64,000 nucleotides of DNA, from positions 184,698-248,697 of the forward strand of contig QJNS01000115.1 of NCBI GenBank assembly GCA_004154925.1. Direction: 5' to 3'. Numbering within the stretch: position 1 is the first letter of the stretch; each line of letters opens with the position of its first letter. Source of the stretch: Monosporascus cannonballus. Lineage: Eukaryota > Ascomycota > Sordariomycetes > Xylariales. Shown piece after piece: positions 25,414 through 38,554 of this stretch. The position numbers were made by a program, and so were the translations under genes. The notes beneath the pieces are model-generated. The model was not told the origin of the DNA, did no database searches, and was given only the letters and a program-made list of their open reading frames with translations.

Positions 25414-26699
25414 CGATCTTCCCCTTCCCAAATTTTGCCCTTAAGATTTCTTTTCTTCTTTTTTCTTCGTTTGGTAAGTATCTTTTTTTTTTGCTTTTAA
25501 TTATGTTATTTCGTATTTCCAAAATTCGTCGTATTTTTCGTTTTTCTACCGTTCGTCGTACTAATTTCGTAAAAGCTTTTGACGAATTTAATTACGAAAT
25601 TATGTTTTACTTTTATTACTTTTTAAAAAATATAAGGTGTAAAATAATAAAAAATATTTTAAGGTATAAGGAATATATTAATCGAGGCTGATTTTATGAT
25701 AATACCGGCGTACCTATTTTTTCTTTATAAAATATTCGTTATAAATATTAACGTTTGGAACGTAAAAAAACGTTTGCCGAAAAATAATTATTAAAGTTTA
25801 AACGGTTTTACTTTAAAATTTAATATAAATATCAGAAAAAAATAAATAAAACTTTTTTTTATTTTATTTATTTACGTAAATAAAAAATGTTAATTTATTC
25901 GAAAAATGTTATTATAGTATAACGTAAGTTTTAATTATTAAATAAGTTAAAGGAATAAAAACGTCGAAAATAAAAGTAATTAAAGGCCGCCGTTAAGGTT
26001 ATTACGTTAACATAAGCCGCAACCGACTGGCCTAATATCCCGGTTATTAATTAGTCAACCGTTAATTAGGACGCGTCCGTCGTTGCTGGTAAAAATTTTT
26101 TAATAGGCATTAGGCGTTAATAAGGTTTTTGGCGGGTTCCCAGGTATTCTCGGAATTTAGGTATTTTTTTTATTTAATTAGGTATTAAATAAGTTTATTT
26201 TGTTTTCGTATATTAAAGATTTTTTCCATTTCGTATACTTATTTATCTTTTATTTCCATATCGTTTTATACCGTATATATCTTAATCGTATTTGTTATTA
26301 ATTTAAATAAAAAAACATAAAAAATTAAATAAAACTTAACTTTTAGTAAAAATTTTAATTAATAATTATTTTCTGAGATTTTCTTGGCGATTTTATATAG
26401 ACTGATATATTTGAAATCGAGTTTTTTGTTAGGTTTTTTTGTTTAAATATTTTTTGTAACGAGGAAAATTATTTCTTCTTTTTCGAAAATTAATTTTTTT
26501 AACTTTTTCTGGTTATAATATTTATTTATTTATTTATTTCCGTCCGAATTCTAATTTTGTTTTTATTTTTTAATGTAACTATCGTAACTGTTTTAATATA
26601 TAAATTATTTTAATATTAATTGAACCGTTATTACGCGTTTTTTTGTAAACTTTTAAAATAAAACCAAAATTTACGTTCGTAAGTATTATCTTAATATTT

Positions 26700-29600
26700 T
26701 CGTAATAACTGGTAATATAAGTTAATTAAATAATTAATAATTTTTTAACTTAGTTATTTTATTCGTAATTAATATAATATCGTAAATAAGTTTTTAAATT
26801 TTAATTTATTTATTTTATTTATTTATTTATTTAAAGTTTAAATACGTTAAATAATTTGTAATTTAAGCCGATTTATATAATAAGGCCTTGCTAAAATTTA
26901 AATATAAATATTAATTTTTTATTTAATATAATTTCCATTAATAATCTGTATATATTAAAATTATATTTGAAGAAAATATATGTTAATTATTCGGCGTTTG
27001 TATTTTTATAATATAATAAAAAGTAAAAAAGTTTCGTAAATCGATTAATAATTACGAAAATATTATCGTAATATATTTTTATAATTAAATTTTTAATATA
27101 AAAAATTTAATAATAAAGTCGAATATAATTAAATATTATGGTTACTTTATAACTAATAATAGCTGTAACTTTCCGTATAGCTTATGTCGTCAAGCCTTTA
27201 TTTTGGCGTAAATATCGTATTGCCGTATAATTTTCTGTATTATTAATTTCATTTTGGGAAAGGAATATATATATTAAAGTTTTTTTAAGGTTTTGTGGAT
27301 CCTTAAATATCCATATAACCGATATTTGTATATTTTTCGTATTACTTTTTTTTGATATTTTGCTGGAATTTGCATTTTGTCCGTTTTTTGGTTTATTAAG
27401 AAGCTATTATTATATTATTAGATTTCCTGGTATATATCGTTAGGTACTGCCTGAATTGTTGTAATTTATCGTAAGCGTAAATATCCTTTTATAATAATAT
27501 CAAAAATTATATAATTAATTTTAATTAATTTTTTTTAAAGTCTGGTTGCTTACTTAAAGTATTTGCTTTATTATTTTTTAATTCTTTTTTATAAATAATA
27601 ATAAAGTTGAAATTCGCCAATTTTTCTACATATTTTAATTATCGTTCTGTAAATTTCCTTGTTGTAGTAAATCGGGTAAAATTTTGATAATCCGTATAAA
27701 CCTTAACCTGGTATAAGTTTTTCTTTAGGAAATACTTAAATTCCCGAAATGCCATAATAATAGCCATAAATTCCTTATCTGGAATGCCGTAATTAAGTTC
27801 GGTTTTTTTTAATTTATATGAAAAAAATGCAATAAAATATAATTTGCCTTAATTATTTTGTTGTCCGATTATTGTATTTAATATGTAATCCAAAATATTG
27901 GTTTTTAATTTAACGGGGTAATTTAAATCGTATATAATTAGTACTAGCTTGCTGGTAATTATATCCTTAATAACTTAAAATAACTTTTTTATATTTGGCG
28001 TTTATTTGAATTTTTTTTTTCGTAAAATTTATTAGGGGTATAATTATTTTATTAAAGTTTCGAATAAATTTTCTGTAATAATTGGCGAATTTAAGGAATA
28101 CCTGTATTTCTTTAACCGTGATTGGCGTTTGCCATTTTATAACTATAGCGATTTTTTTAAGGTTTATTTTAATATGTCTTAAGATAATAATATGTCCCAG
28201 ATATTTTATTTCCTATATATGGAATTAATTCTTTTTTATATTAATAAGTAACCTTATATTCTGTAAAACTTAAAAAGTCTTATAAACGTATTTTGCGTAT
28301 ATTTGTTTTATTTTTGAAAAAATTAAAATATCGTCGAAATAATAAACGACGAAAATATTGAGATATTTTCGAAATACGTAATTTATTATCCGTTAAAAAG
28401 TTACTAATATGTTCGTAAATCTTATTAATATAACTAAATATTTAAATAATCTGTATTTCGTTTCAAAGGCTGTTTTTTATTCGTATCCATTTTTAATTTT
28501 AATAAAATTATATTTATTTTTAAAATCGAATATTATAAATTATTTAATTCCGTAAAGTCGGTTTTTTATTTCCGTAATTAAAGGTAATAATATTTAATCC
28601 TTAATAATAATATCGTTTAATTGTCGATAATTAACTATAAGTTACAATTTTTTATTTTTCTTAAATACGAAAAACATAAGATATCTTATTAGTAATTTCG
28701 AAAATCGAATCTATTTTTTTATAACCGATTTTTCAAATATTTTTTGAAAATACGTAATTTATTTCCGTTAAGGTTATAAATAAGGTAAAATTTTGTTAAA
28801 AATCTTTTTTTAAAAATTATTTCGTAATTTTATTTATTATATTCTAATATTTTTATGTCAAGTTTTTTTTTGAAAAATTGCTTATATTTATAATATTATA
28901 ATAATATATTAATTAAATTTTTTAATTCCTTAAGTTATTATTTTTGTTATTTTAAATTATTATTTAATTATTTTAATTTCGTTTTGATAATAATAATAAT
29001 ACGTTATATTTTTTTAATATCCGTTTTTTTGGTATTTTGTTTCTTTAGGTAATAAGGTATTTATCGTATTTTTATGCCTATATTTATCGTTATTATTAAT
29101 CGAATATTAAGATTTTAATTATTTTGTTTTTTATTTGTTAATAAGAAATAAAACGAATTTTATTTAATCAGTTCCGCCATTAATTAAAATTCCGTACTGG
29201 CATATCCATAATAATCTTAAAATCATATCGTAATTCCCAAATAAAACGATATCGAAATTAACCGTTTAATATCGTCTTTGGATAAAAATCTCGAAATAAT
29301 TAATTTCGCATATAATTTTTCCGTTATAGTAAACGAATTTTTAATTTTCGGCATTTATCGTTATATAAAATTTTAATTTATATTTTCATAATAATTTAAA
29401 TTTATTAATTATATCCGGTGCAATATAATTTCCGCTTAAAGTTCCGTAATCCATTATTATAATATATTAATATGTTTTAATTTATATATTTAAAGTAATA
29501 AAATCGTTAACGTTTTTTATTATCGCGTTTAAAGCTTTTTTTAAGAATTCCCTTTAATTTCTCTAGGTTTCGTTATTTTACGGCTTTTTTATAGGTAATT

Positions 29601-30900
29601 TTTTTCTTTTAATTTTTATTCGAATCGGTTAAATTTTATTTATGTTTTTTCGTTTAACGCATTAAATTATTATATCTATTATTATTATCGGCATATTATT
29701 TCTTTAAGTTATATTAATTATTCTTAATTTTTTTGTAATTCTTTTTTATCGAATAAATTGTTTTCTTATGTTTGTAATTATATTTTATTATACGTTATTT
29801 TGGTTATCGTTTTAGAAAAAAATTTATAAATTAACGTATTTTTTTGATAACTTTTTTTTCGTAAGGATCTATAATAAATACTAATTAAAAATAAATGTTC
29901 GTAATAATTTTTTAATAATGCTTTTTTACCGTACGTAAAATTAACTTTTTTTCCGTTTAGTAATTATATTATTTATAATAATAAAAAAGGTTTTTTTATA
30001 GATATTATTTTTTTTCGGATTAACTTTTTATTTCGGTTAATTATTAGATATTTCTTAAGGTTATAGTTCGAAATTGTCGATATTATTACTTATTATTTTT
30101 ATTATACCCGGTACGGTTTAAAAAGTCGAATTCCTTATAATACATATAAGTAATTCGTACGTAAATATATTATTTCCATTTTTCGTAATTGGGATATTCT
30201 CGTCGTCGACAATACATAATATGCATTTTGCCGTATCGATTGGATATTCCGGGGCAAAGTTTTTCTATTTAATCCCGGTATTCGTATAATTATCCTTATA
30301 ATATCTTTTATTATATTCGTAATATTTATCGAATTAACTTTTTGGTTTTTCGTATTTTTCGTCGAATCTTTTATCGTAATGGGCTTAATTGGACTTTTTA
30401 TTTAAAGCTTAATATATATTTGGCTTAAATTATGTTAATAAATTTATTATCGTTTTCTTAATTATTCTTAAATTATTTTTCCGATACAAGGGTCCAATTA
30501 TTTTATCGTGGTTTCTTAGGTTTTTTACATTTATAAATCTTATTTCCCATTTTACCGCAATTAAAGCTTTTAATCTGGCTCTAATTTTATTTATAAGTAA
30601 CGCCGAATTCTATAAGTCCTAACGCCGTTCCGTAAAAAGTAAAAAGTGTATCTTTTTTTTTTCCACTAATTAGATTTATATTCCGAATGTAAGGCATATT
30701 ATCTTTTCTTTCTTATCGTTTTTCAAATTATCGATTATTAATCTTAATTGCTTTTACGATATACCGATTTAAAACAATTAATTATTCGATCCGAATAATT
30801 TTATTTTTTATATTCTTTTTTAACCCTTTATAAAATATGTAAATAAAAGTATCGGTTTTATTATTTCCTGATTCCGTTTTAATTACGAAACTTTTAAAGG
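26700..30900 (-). pseudogene. gag-pol relic of family A copy 2
   Basis: This is the same protein order as copy 1, read on the minus strand through numerous stops. The zinc-knuckle remnant reads SFNCGKMGNKIYKC, with the first Cys and the His lost, whereas copy 1 lost the second Cys and the His to Tyr. The protease core reads MDYGTLSGNYIAPDIINK. RT retains VVYYFDDILIF, where copy 1 has YFDN. The two copies therefore carry different lesions and were mutated independently. The relic ends at the outermost motifs I could read, so the limits are approximate. Confidence 0.83.
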
Positions 30901-31428
30901 TTACGGCATATTTAAATGCGGGTTTTTTTGTCGGAATTATAAGAATTATTAAGCCGTTAATCGTTTTTTATCCGGATTACCGAAATTATTGCGTATTTTA
31001 TTTTCGAAATTGATACAAGTTAAAAAAATCTTATTAATAAAATCCTTTTTATTTGCTTTTTTTATTTCCAGGAAATTTCTTATAATAGGTTTAAACCAAT
31101 TAGCCGTATCTTTTATTAAGTATGCTTTTATTGCTAGGATTATATTTACCGGATTATTAAAATTTAAAAAATAAAAGTAAATTCGTGCTTAAATTAAAAA
31201 AGTTTAAAGGTTACCTTTTTTATCGTAAGGTTTTAGTTTTTTTGGCTTTATACGAACGAAAAAAAATTAGGTAAATAATGTAACCCTAAGCTATTAAATT
31301 TTTTTCTTTAGCTCCCGAATCCGAACTTAAAGCTGTTAAATAAGGGTTTCCTAAATGCTAGTCGATATTTTAACAGTATTAAATATTGTTCAGAATTTGA
31401 TAGTACTACTGAACAAAAACTTATAACG

Positions 31429-31802
31429 TATAACGGCTAAATAGTTTAACCAATTATTAAACCTTAAGTTAACGGGTTTATATTAATAAAAATACCGTAA
31501 GAATCTAAATAATAAATATAATAATATATTATATTTCGTAATACCAAAAATGCCTTAGGTAACGAAATATTATTACAAGCTAAAATTATTTAAACTATGG
31601 AATTAATAAACGTATATATTCTTTTTTTTCTTAGCTTAATTATTGGTAATTACGCCGTTAGTAGTAATTATAATTACTTGAGATCACCTTTAATCACTGA
31701 TAATTACTGGCTTAGCAGTGATCACCGTCACGTGACCCGGGAGATGGCCCGTATGCTCCTGCCTGACCGTTTCTTAAGACCGGAGCTTGTCGGGTCGTAA
31801 CA
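31429..31802 (-). repeat. 5' LTR of family A copy 2
   Basis: 374 bp. Its outer end (about 31680-31802) is almost unmutated and very similar to 4376-4500 in reverse complement (CACGTGACCCGGGAGATGGC near 31729-31748). The inner end has TATAAC where the other LTR has TGTGAC. Confidence 0.93.
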
Positions 31803-31807
31803 TAACT
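31803..31807. repeat. Target-site duplication, right (TAACT)
   Basis: Partner of CAACT at 25039-25043, with one C-to-T difference. Confidence 0.85.
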
Positions 31808-34800
31808 TAATTAACCTATATTTTCCAAATATAACTAATTATTTTTTAATTATTATAAATAAGATAAAAACCTTTCGAAAACCGATAAAAATATTTTTTT
31901 AAATTTATATATTTTTTAAAAAGATTTTCGATAAATATTATAAATATTCTTAATAATATTTTCGTTTTTATTAATTATATTTAACGAAATTAAACGGTAT
32001 ATATTATATAATATATATTTGAATTTAAAAAAACTGGAAAAGTGTAATTTATTATATCTATAAAATATATTTAAAAAATAAAAAATAAAATCCCAATAAT
32101 ATTAATTATAAATTAATAAAAAATATTAAATAATATTAAATATTATTGTAACGTTTTATAAAATTATTTGTTTTTATAATATTAATTAGGTTAAAATATA
32201 AATTATTTTAATTTTGTTTAAAAATACGGTTATAATAAATAATAATAATAATAATATTCCGTATAATAATACCGTATCGAAATATTATATTAACATATTA
32301 TATTTTTTATTATATTTAATTATATAATATAACTTATTTTAATTAAAATTATATTATTTTCAAAATTAATTGAGTTATTTTAATTTTATTTATTAATTAA
32401 ATTATATTATTATTTAATATATGGTAATTTTCGTAAATATTTAATTTGTTTAATATATCGATATTATTTTATAATAAATTCGAAAATAATAATAATTTAT
32501 TTAATAAATAAGATAAAAAATTGTTATTAATTTTGGAAATTATTTTAATTATACTAATTAAAATTATAAAAACAAATATATAAATACGTCTGGATTATTA
32601 TTATTACGAAATTAATTTGTTTTTTATTTTGTATTATATAATTATTATTTTTTCCTTAAATATATAATTATTTTGTTTAAAAATTTAAATTAATTGAAAG
32701 CAAATATTTTTATAAAACGTTATTTTTCGTTTAAAATAATATAAATTATTGTAATTTTAAATAATAATTTTTTTAGTAAAAGGTGGAATTTAAACCTTTT
32801 TAAAAAATTATAAATGTTTTATATAATATATTATAATATTTGTATATAACGGTATTTTAATTAACCGGAAATAAAGACCTTTGTTAATTTTTATATATTA
32901 ATAAATTTTATATATTTTTTTAAAACGTAAATTAATCGGTTAATCCGAATAATCGAATTATATAATCGGTTATTATTTTCGCAAAAGACTTAATTACGAA
33001 TCAAATTTTAAACGTTATATTAATTTTTTATGTTAATACCAAAAATCTAATATATATATATATTATTTTAAGGGCGTAATACGATAAAGTTAAAATATTT
33101 GGATTCGTTATATTTTTAAAAAAAGATAATAACGTAATAAATTCGGATTATAATTAATAAATATGTTAAGATTTAAAAATAATAACTAAATTTGAATTAA
33201 GATTAAAATAATATTAATAATAAGCTATATTTAAAATAATTATATAAATATATACATATATATTATTATAAAAATATTTTATTAATAAGTTATTATAAAT
33301 TTTCGTTTTTCCAAAAAAGCAAAAATATTAAACGAAAATATTTTTGCATAATTATAACTTAGGCCTCGTTAATTCGTTACGAGGATTTGGGATTTGATTG
33401 GTTAATATTTAGCGTTATAGAGCGGTACTTGAGTGACTTTGAAGAAATTGGAAAAATGAGCCAGGAAGGCCTAAGCTAGCTGAGATAAGTTAAACCCTTA
33501 TAATGGAACTATCTGTTCCATTTACTTTAATTCGAACCAAATACCACCGAAATAATACAATTAGAAAATTACCCATTTTAAGTAATTTTTTAAATCCTTT
33601 ACGAATTAACGATACCCAAAATAACTTAACCAAAATTCCAATAATTCTATTTTTAATTTTCTCCCGTTACTTAAATTTACAGGACATATGTCTATTCGAG
33701 GCATAATATAAAATTAGCCAGTAATATTAACTGGCTTTGCTTCCAAATCCGCCAAAAAAAACGCTAGATAAACCGATAAAACTTTAATCAAAAGTACTTA
33801 CGCGTAAAGTTCGGCGTTATAAACGGAAGCCTAATAATAAATATACAGCTCGAATTATTTTATAATTATTTTATTATTAATATTTTTTAATAAATGCATT
33901 TTGCGAAAATCGGAAATACCAGAAAAATACCCGCTTAACTTTTAAAAAAGTATTATTTTAACGTATTATTCGCGAAAGACTTGTAAATACATTATTTTAA
34001 TTTATGCGGATAAAGACGTTTACTTTGGAAATATTACAGAAAATTACAAAAGGTTTTCGGGTTTTTTTATTGTAAAATAATAATCTTTGCGATATTTACA
34101 ATAGACGAATAACGCTGTAAGTAAAAGATATTTATATTATTCGAAAAATTTATTTTTATTAAAATATAATTATTTTAAGGCCGGTTATTAAAGTTTTCGA
34201 GAATTTTAAAAAAAAATAAGATATATTTTATAAATAAGTTTAATTAACCTTTTTTTATTTATTTTAAATATTTATTTAAAACAGGGCTAAAAAAGTAATT
34301 AATATTATTTAATTAGGCAAATCCCATTTTATATTTTATAAGTACAAAATTTTGTATCTATAAGCCTTTAAGTTCCGTATATTTTATATAAATATTTATT
34401 TAACTAAAATTCTGTATCCATTAAAAAACCTCAATTTTATTCCTTTTATTTAATTATTTAGGTTTTTTTAATTTCGACTTAAATAAATCCTGTTTCCTTA
34501 TTTTATTATAATACGTTATTTTTAATTACCGCTACTCAATTTTTGAAATAATCCTAAAATAACCGTATTTAAGATTTTTGGCTTCCAGTTTCGCGATACC
34601 CCTTTTATTTAGACATCGGAAATCCGACAAATTATTATTTTAAAATCCTCATACCAAAAAGGTTCGGACGCAAAAAGCTAATATTTCGGCAAAACAAAAT
34701 AATATCGAAACAATTCGTTATAACTTAAGGCAATACATTAAGCGTAAATTAAATAATTAAAAACGTTTAAATTTATATGTAATTTTTAAACAACAAACGA

Positions 34801-36660
34801 TATAAAATATATTTATTAAGTAAGAAATTAATACGTATTAATAAATATTATTTTATAATTGTTTTATTATTTTATTAATTATTAATAACCGATTAAAATA
34901 ATAATAATACGTTAATTAAATTATAACGAAATAAACTAAAGCCAAAAGTACATTTGTAATACCAAATAATAATAATAAAATATATGTTAATATTAATTAT
35001 AAAATAATCGAAATATTTTATTATCGGGATAATGTCGTTAACGATATTCGTTATAAATTTATCGTTAATTACCTAAACGATTTAGTACTTTAATTACGAG
35101 AAAATCCTATTACACCTTAAATTCAAAAATTTCGTATAACAATTTAATAGATAATTTTTGCTGTAATTATTTTTAAATTATTTTATTAATATTTTTAACG
35201 TTTATTACTACTTTAAAACGGAAATACTTTACCAAATATTCGTATAAAAAATAATAACGAATTTCCATATACGCATTGCGTTAAAATTGCCGAATTTATT
35301 ACTAATAAAATTACAAATTGTTTAATACAACTTCGTCGCATATTTTAATTATTTTCGGCAAATAACGCCTTTATAAATTAAAAAGATTTTAACGTTAATA
35401 TTAAAATTAAAAATGCTAAGGAAATTATCTTTATATTTCGTTTCGTAAATTCTAATTATTTTTTTAATTATTTTATTTATGAATTTTTTTAATATAATTT
35501 TCAATTATCTAACGTATAATATGTAAAATAATATAATATCGTAAACAATTTGTACTTTAAATTATATTCGTACAAAAATAACTTCCGAACATTTTTAAAA
35601 GCTATAAATTCTTATTTACAAAAATATTTCGGCCTTAGGCATAATTTCCGACAGTTATCCAAAATATCTTTTATTTACGAAAAGGACCTTTTGTTGTATT
35701 ATTTGGCTCGTTATAGATTTTACGATATTTCTACCTAAAAAAATATCCTTATTTAATATTACAAAAAAACGAAATAAACCTTATAAAAAGTTACCGGAAT
35801 TTTCGACTTAGGCAAATTCGAAACTAAAAAAAAGTTTGCCCGTTTGGTTTCGTTAAAACTTAATGTTATAAAAAATATGTTAAATAATTATTTTAAAATA
35901 ATCTTAAAATAATTTAATTAAATTTTAAAATAAGTATGGGCGGATATCCGGTTTATCTAGGATTATACGGTACTTTATTACCAAAGGTTACCGGCTTTAT
36001 AATCTGGCGTAATAAGGCTAAAAAAATTATTTTATACGTTATTTCGATATAAAATTTCGCAGCCTTATTCCCAAGGTTCGCCTTTGGCGTTCGAACCCCC
36101 TTTTTATTATAGGTATATTACGGGAAATTATGGGATAAGGGTTTAATTACATTAAAGGACTTAAGCATAAATGGTTTTAAATATATGGAAATAATAAGAA
36201 TTAATCGGATTTTGAAATTAACGTATTAATTAAGGGCGTAAAAAAGATTTTGAAAAACTTATTAGATAAGGCCTTTAAAAAAGATTTGGCGTTATTAGCT
36301 GCGTTTATATCAAAGTTATTTCTGCCGTATTCGGCAACGCGAACCCTAGGTTTTGCATAGGTGAAAGCTTCCCGTAAAAAAAGCTAGGAACAATTTAAGT
36401 TAAAAGCGGTTATGGCATTAGCTTACTGGCCGTAACGTAAATAATTTTCCTTTTTTTTCTCGTTAAATTAAGCTTATAAAAGTAACTAGTTATAATAGAT
36501 TTAATTTATTATATATAAGAATTATTTCAAATTATTTCAAACTATTTTTAGAAAAAATTAAATTTACGGTATTATTTATCTTGCCTAAGAATAATACGTA
36601 TTATTTTTATAACATAATAATTATTTCAAATTATTTCCTTATTTTTTCTTTAATACGTTT
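31808..36660. other. AT-rich RIP wreckage, nothing assignable
   Basis: Nearly 4.9 kb is dominated by A and T. Brief less-mutated patches occur at 33360-33500 and 35940-36170. The longest frames (33503-33706 and 35550-35738, both +) are 62-67 codons and have no recognised family, although the second reads as plausible protein (SYLQKYFGLRHNFRQLSK). I found no LTR pair here. It may hold further degraded transposon fragments. Confidence 0.6.
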
Positions 36661-36700
36661 AGAATTTACGTATTTTGCTAATGGGTAATCGTGGATACCT

Positions 36701-36724
36701 AATGGGTCCTTAGCAGGACCCATT
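36701..36724. repeat. Perfect hairpin palindrome, 10-bp arms
   Basis: AATGGGTCCT, the four-base loop TAGC, then AGGACCCATT: a perfect inverted repeat at the edge of the AT-rich island, directly abutting a larger nested palindrome. Confidence 0.95.
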
Positions 36725-36803
36725 GGGTACCCGCGGGTAATTCTGACTTACGCCAAGGACCCATGGGTCACCCATGGGTCCTTGGCATTACGCGCGGGTA
36801 CCC
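36725..36803. repeat. Nested palindrome: perfect 16-bp core arms plus 17-bp outer arms
   Basis: The core is CCAAGGACCCATGGGT (36753-36768), a single C, then its exact reverse complement (36770-36785). Outside it, GGGTACCCGCGGGTAAT (36725-36741) pairs with ATTACGCGCGGGTACCC (36787-36803) with one mismatch. The GGGTACC and GGACCCAT words recur through both palindromes. The function is unknown; it could be a foldback or MITE-like element, or a strong cruciform. Confidence 0.92.
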
Positions 36804-37258
36804 GTGGGCCGTGGGTAATTTTCGGTGGGTGGTTCCTCCCTCACCCTACATACAACACTCGGCGGCAGCCTATTCCCCACATGGCGATTGTCAACATAGG
36901 CTATGAAAGTGGTTGTTGGTGATAGCAGCAGCATTTTCGGCCAACTGGGTCTCCCTAACGGCCCGAGCAGGGGACATCGGAAACGGTTCTTGTCAGCTAG
37001 CCACTGCACCAAAAGACTGAATTTTTTAAGTGCGCGCTTATCGGGCTACTTATCTGACAGTTCTCACTCGACAAAGGGGTATGGGTTCGCCTTGCTAAGC
37101 GAAGCGTTCGCAGCAGATCGGGTGCCACTAGATCCGGATCCGGAATCCCCGCTATTGGTTGGGGCTACCAACGCAGATATGGCCTCGGTCAATTGGTTGA
37201 TCATATGAAACCAAGAGGTGCCGGGCCAGATCGTTGGCGAAGCGCAGCTTCGAAGCAT
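36788..37258 (-). pseudogene. Possible coding relic of unknown family
   Basis: One minus-strand frame reads continuously from about 37258 to 36788 with only two stops close together (TGA and TAG near 37064 and 37049). It contains a Ser/Gly-rich stretch, then NPYPFVE, the stops flanking ELSDK, and PDKRALKKFSLLVQWLADKN. The layout suggests a gene fragment with two nonsense changes. I do not recognise the protein. An overlapping + strand frame (36903-37208) is equally long, so the strand assignment is weak. Confidence 0.25.
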
Positions 37259-38554
37259 TGGCGCGATCCAGCGGTCTCCACCAGTCTTCTACCCTCGTCG
37301 GAGGTAGCTAAGATCTGGCTTCGCTAGCTATACCTCTTGAGTCAAGACAGACGCGCGCAAGTCGCTTACCATGGCGACACTCCGCGCTACGTTTGGTAGC
37401 TGATGAGCCTTGATAGTGTGCACAGAGCCTTCACTAAGGGCGAATCATTGGCTTTGAGGCTGAGAGGGGCTGACCAGACCTTGCCAGGTTAGCAGCAGAT
37501 TTAGATGAAGCATATGATATTTCTGTAAACTTTCATTGGGTAGTAATATTGCATCGTAGGGTTAACTTTAATGTCCTGATCAGGTATTTTAAGTAATGAA
37601 CTTCAAATTCATTGTTTTCCTGTTTGTAGTACTATGTATGTAACTTCATTTATATACATATATATATATATATTAATCGTATTCGGTAATAATAAAAAGC
37701 GCTTATATCAATTTTAACTCTAATATAGTAACAGCGTTAGATCTAACGCTTGGGGGCACCTGGCACGAATGTTAAAAGTCGGCCTGATACTCAGTAGCGT
37801 TAAGAGATAACACAATATATCGGACGCGCGCTTACCTCTTGGAGCCAATCGATTCCCTGGTAGCTGGCCAGTGCCCTTGGTACGTAAGGTGCGAACATAT
37901 GCTCCAAGGATATCGGGCCAACCCAAATCCTTTCCCATATACCAGGCTTCCGAAACGGGTAGGACTGTGATTCAAATGATATGCGGCCTGTACCAACAAC
38001 ATGGACCTAAAATAACCGCACGACTGCGTTTAGTAGTTGGTTAACTAGCCTACAGCTACAGTACTGTGGGCCCGCCGAGGTAATAGTCGGATACTTTTGC
38101 GCCCACCCATCGTATATTACCATTACAGTACAAGTATGGGCGAGGAGGTGTTGCCGCTTTCCCAATGCTTACGTAGTGTGCACAGAGACGCATCTCTCTA
38201 GCTCAGCCTTATAACTAGTCAGGTCATCACTATACCCAAGATATTGCCCCATTTGCCGCCTTTAGGTCCCGGATATTTGGGTCAGCTTAAATTGCTATTG
38301 TACCTACGCTAACCGGTGGGGTTCTGGTGTGGAGAGGCCCACATGTCTATTGTTCCCCGACTGGCCACTCAATTTGAGTATCTCGTAACTGCTCGTAGCT
38401 AACAAGAAGTTGAACTAAACCCACTCATATCTCGCATGGATCACCCGCCTTATGTGCACAACAGGCGATAGATTTCAGAGTTGCTCTCGGGATCGCCTGT
38501 GCCGTCGTCCCGTAGCCGCCCGGCGGAGCTGGAGATGCCTCCTGTTTCTCGAGC
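37259..38554. other. Intergenic, no gene recognised
   Basis: Normal composition resumes here. A short AT alternation lies near 37650-37675. The only frame of note (37720-37938, minus, 72 codons) has no recognisable features. Confidence 0.6.

Larger units (their letters stand above)
25044..31802 (-). mobile_element. Complete Ty3/Gypsy LTR retrotransposon, family A copy 2, RIP-inactivated
   Basis: This 6759-bp element has LTRs at 25044-25413 (370 bp) and 31429-31802 (374 bp) that match those of family A copy 1 in reverse complement, and a 5-bp duplication differing by one transition. Internal motifs on the minus strand match copy 1: zinc-knuckle remnant (about 30570-30525), protease DYG (about 29455), RT YFDD (28330-28341) and integrase remnants (about 27300-26700). 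The two copies are in opposite orientation, about 14 kb apart, and so form a long degenerate inverted repeat. AT saturation is extreme, and the longest frames are about 60-75 codons. Confidence 0.95.

Noticed and set aside
30989..31174. 61-codon hydrophobic + strand frame inside family A copy 2
   Set aside because: It is antisense to the gag region, and its Ile/Leu/Phe bias is what A/T-saturated sequence gives by chance.
36090..36112. GTTCGAACCCCC, resembling a tRNA B-box
   Set aside because: No T-stem pairing on either strand and no acceptor or anticodon arm at the right distance; it lies in RIP-altered DNA.
37640..37680. TATA-type alternation as a promoter
   Set aside because: It is a short AT dinucleotide run with no supported gene downstream on either strand.
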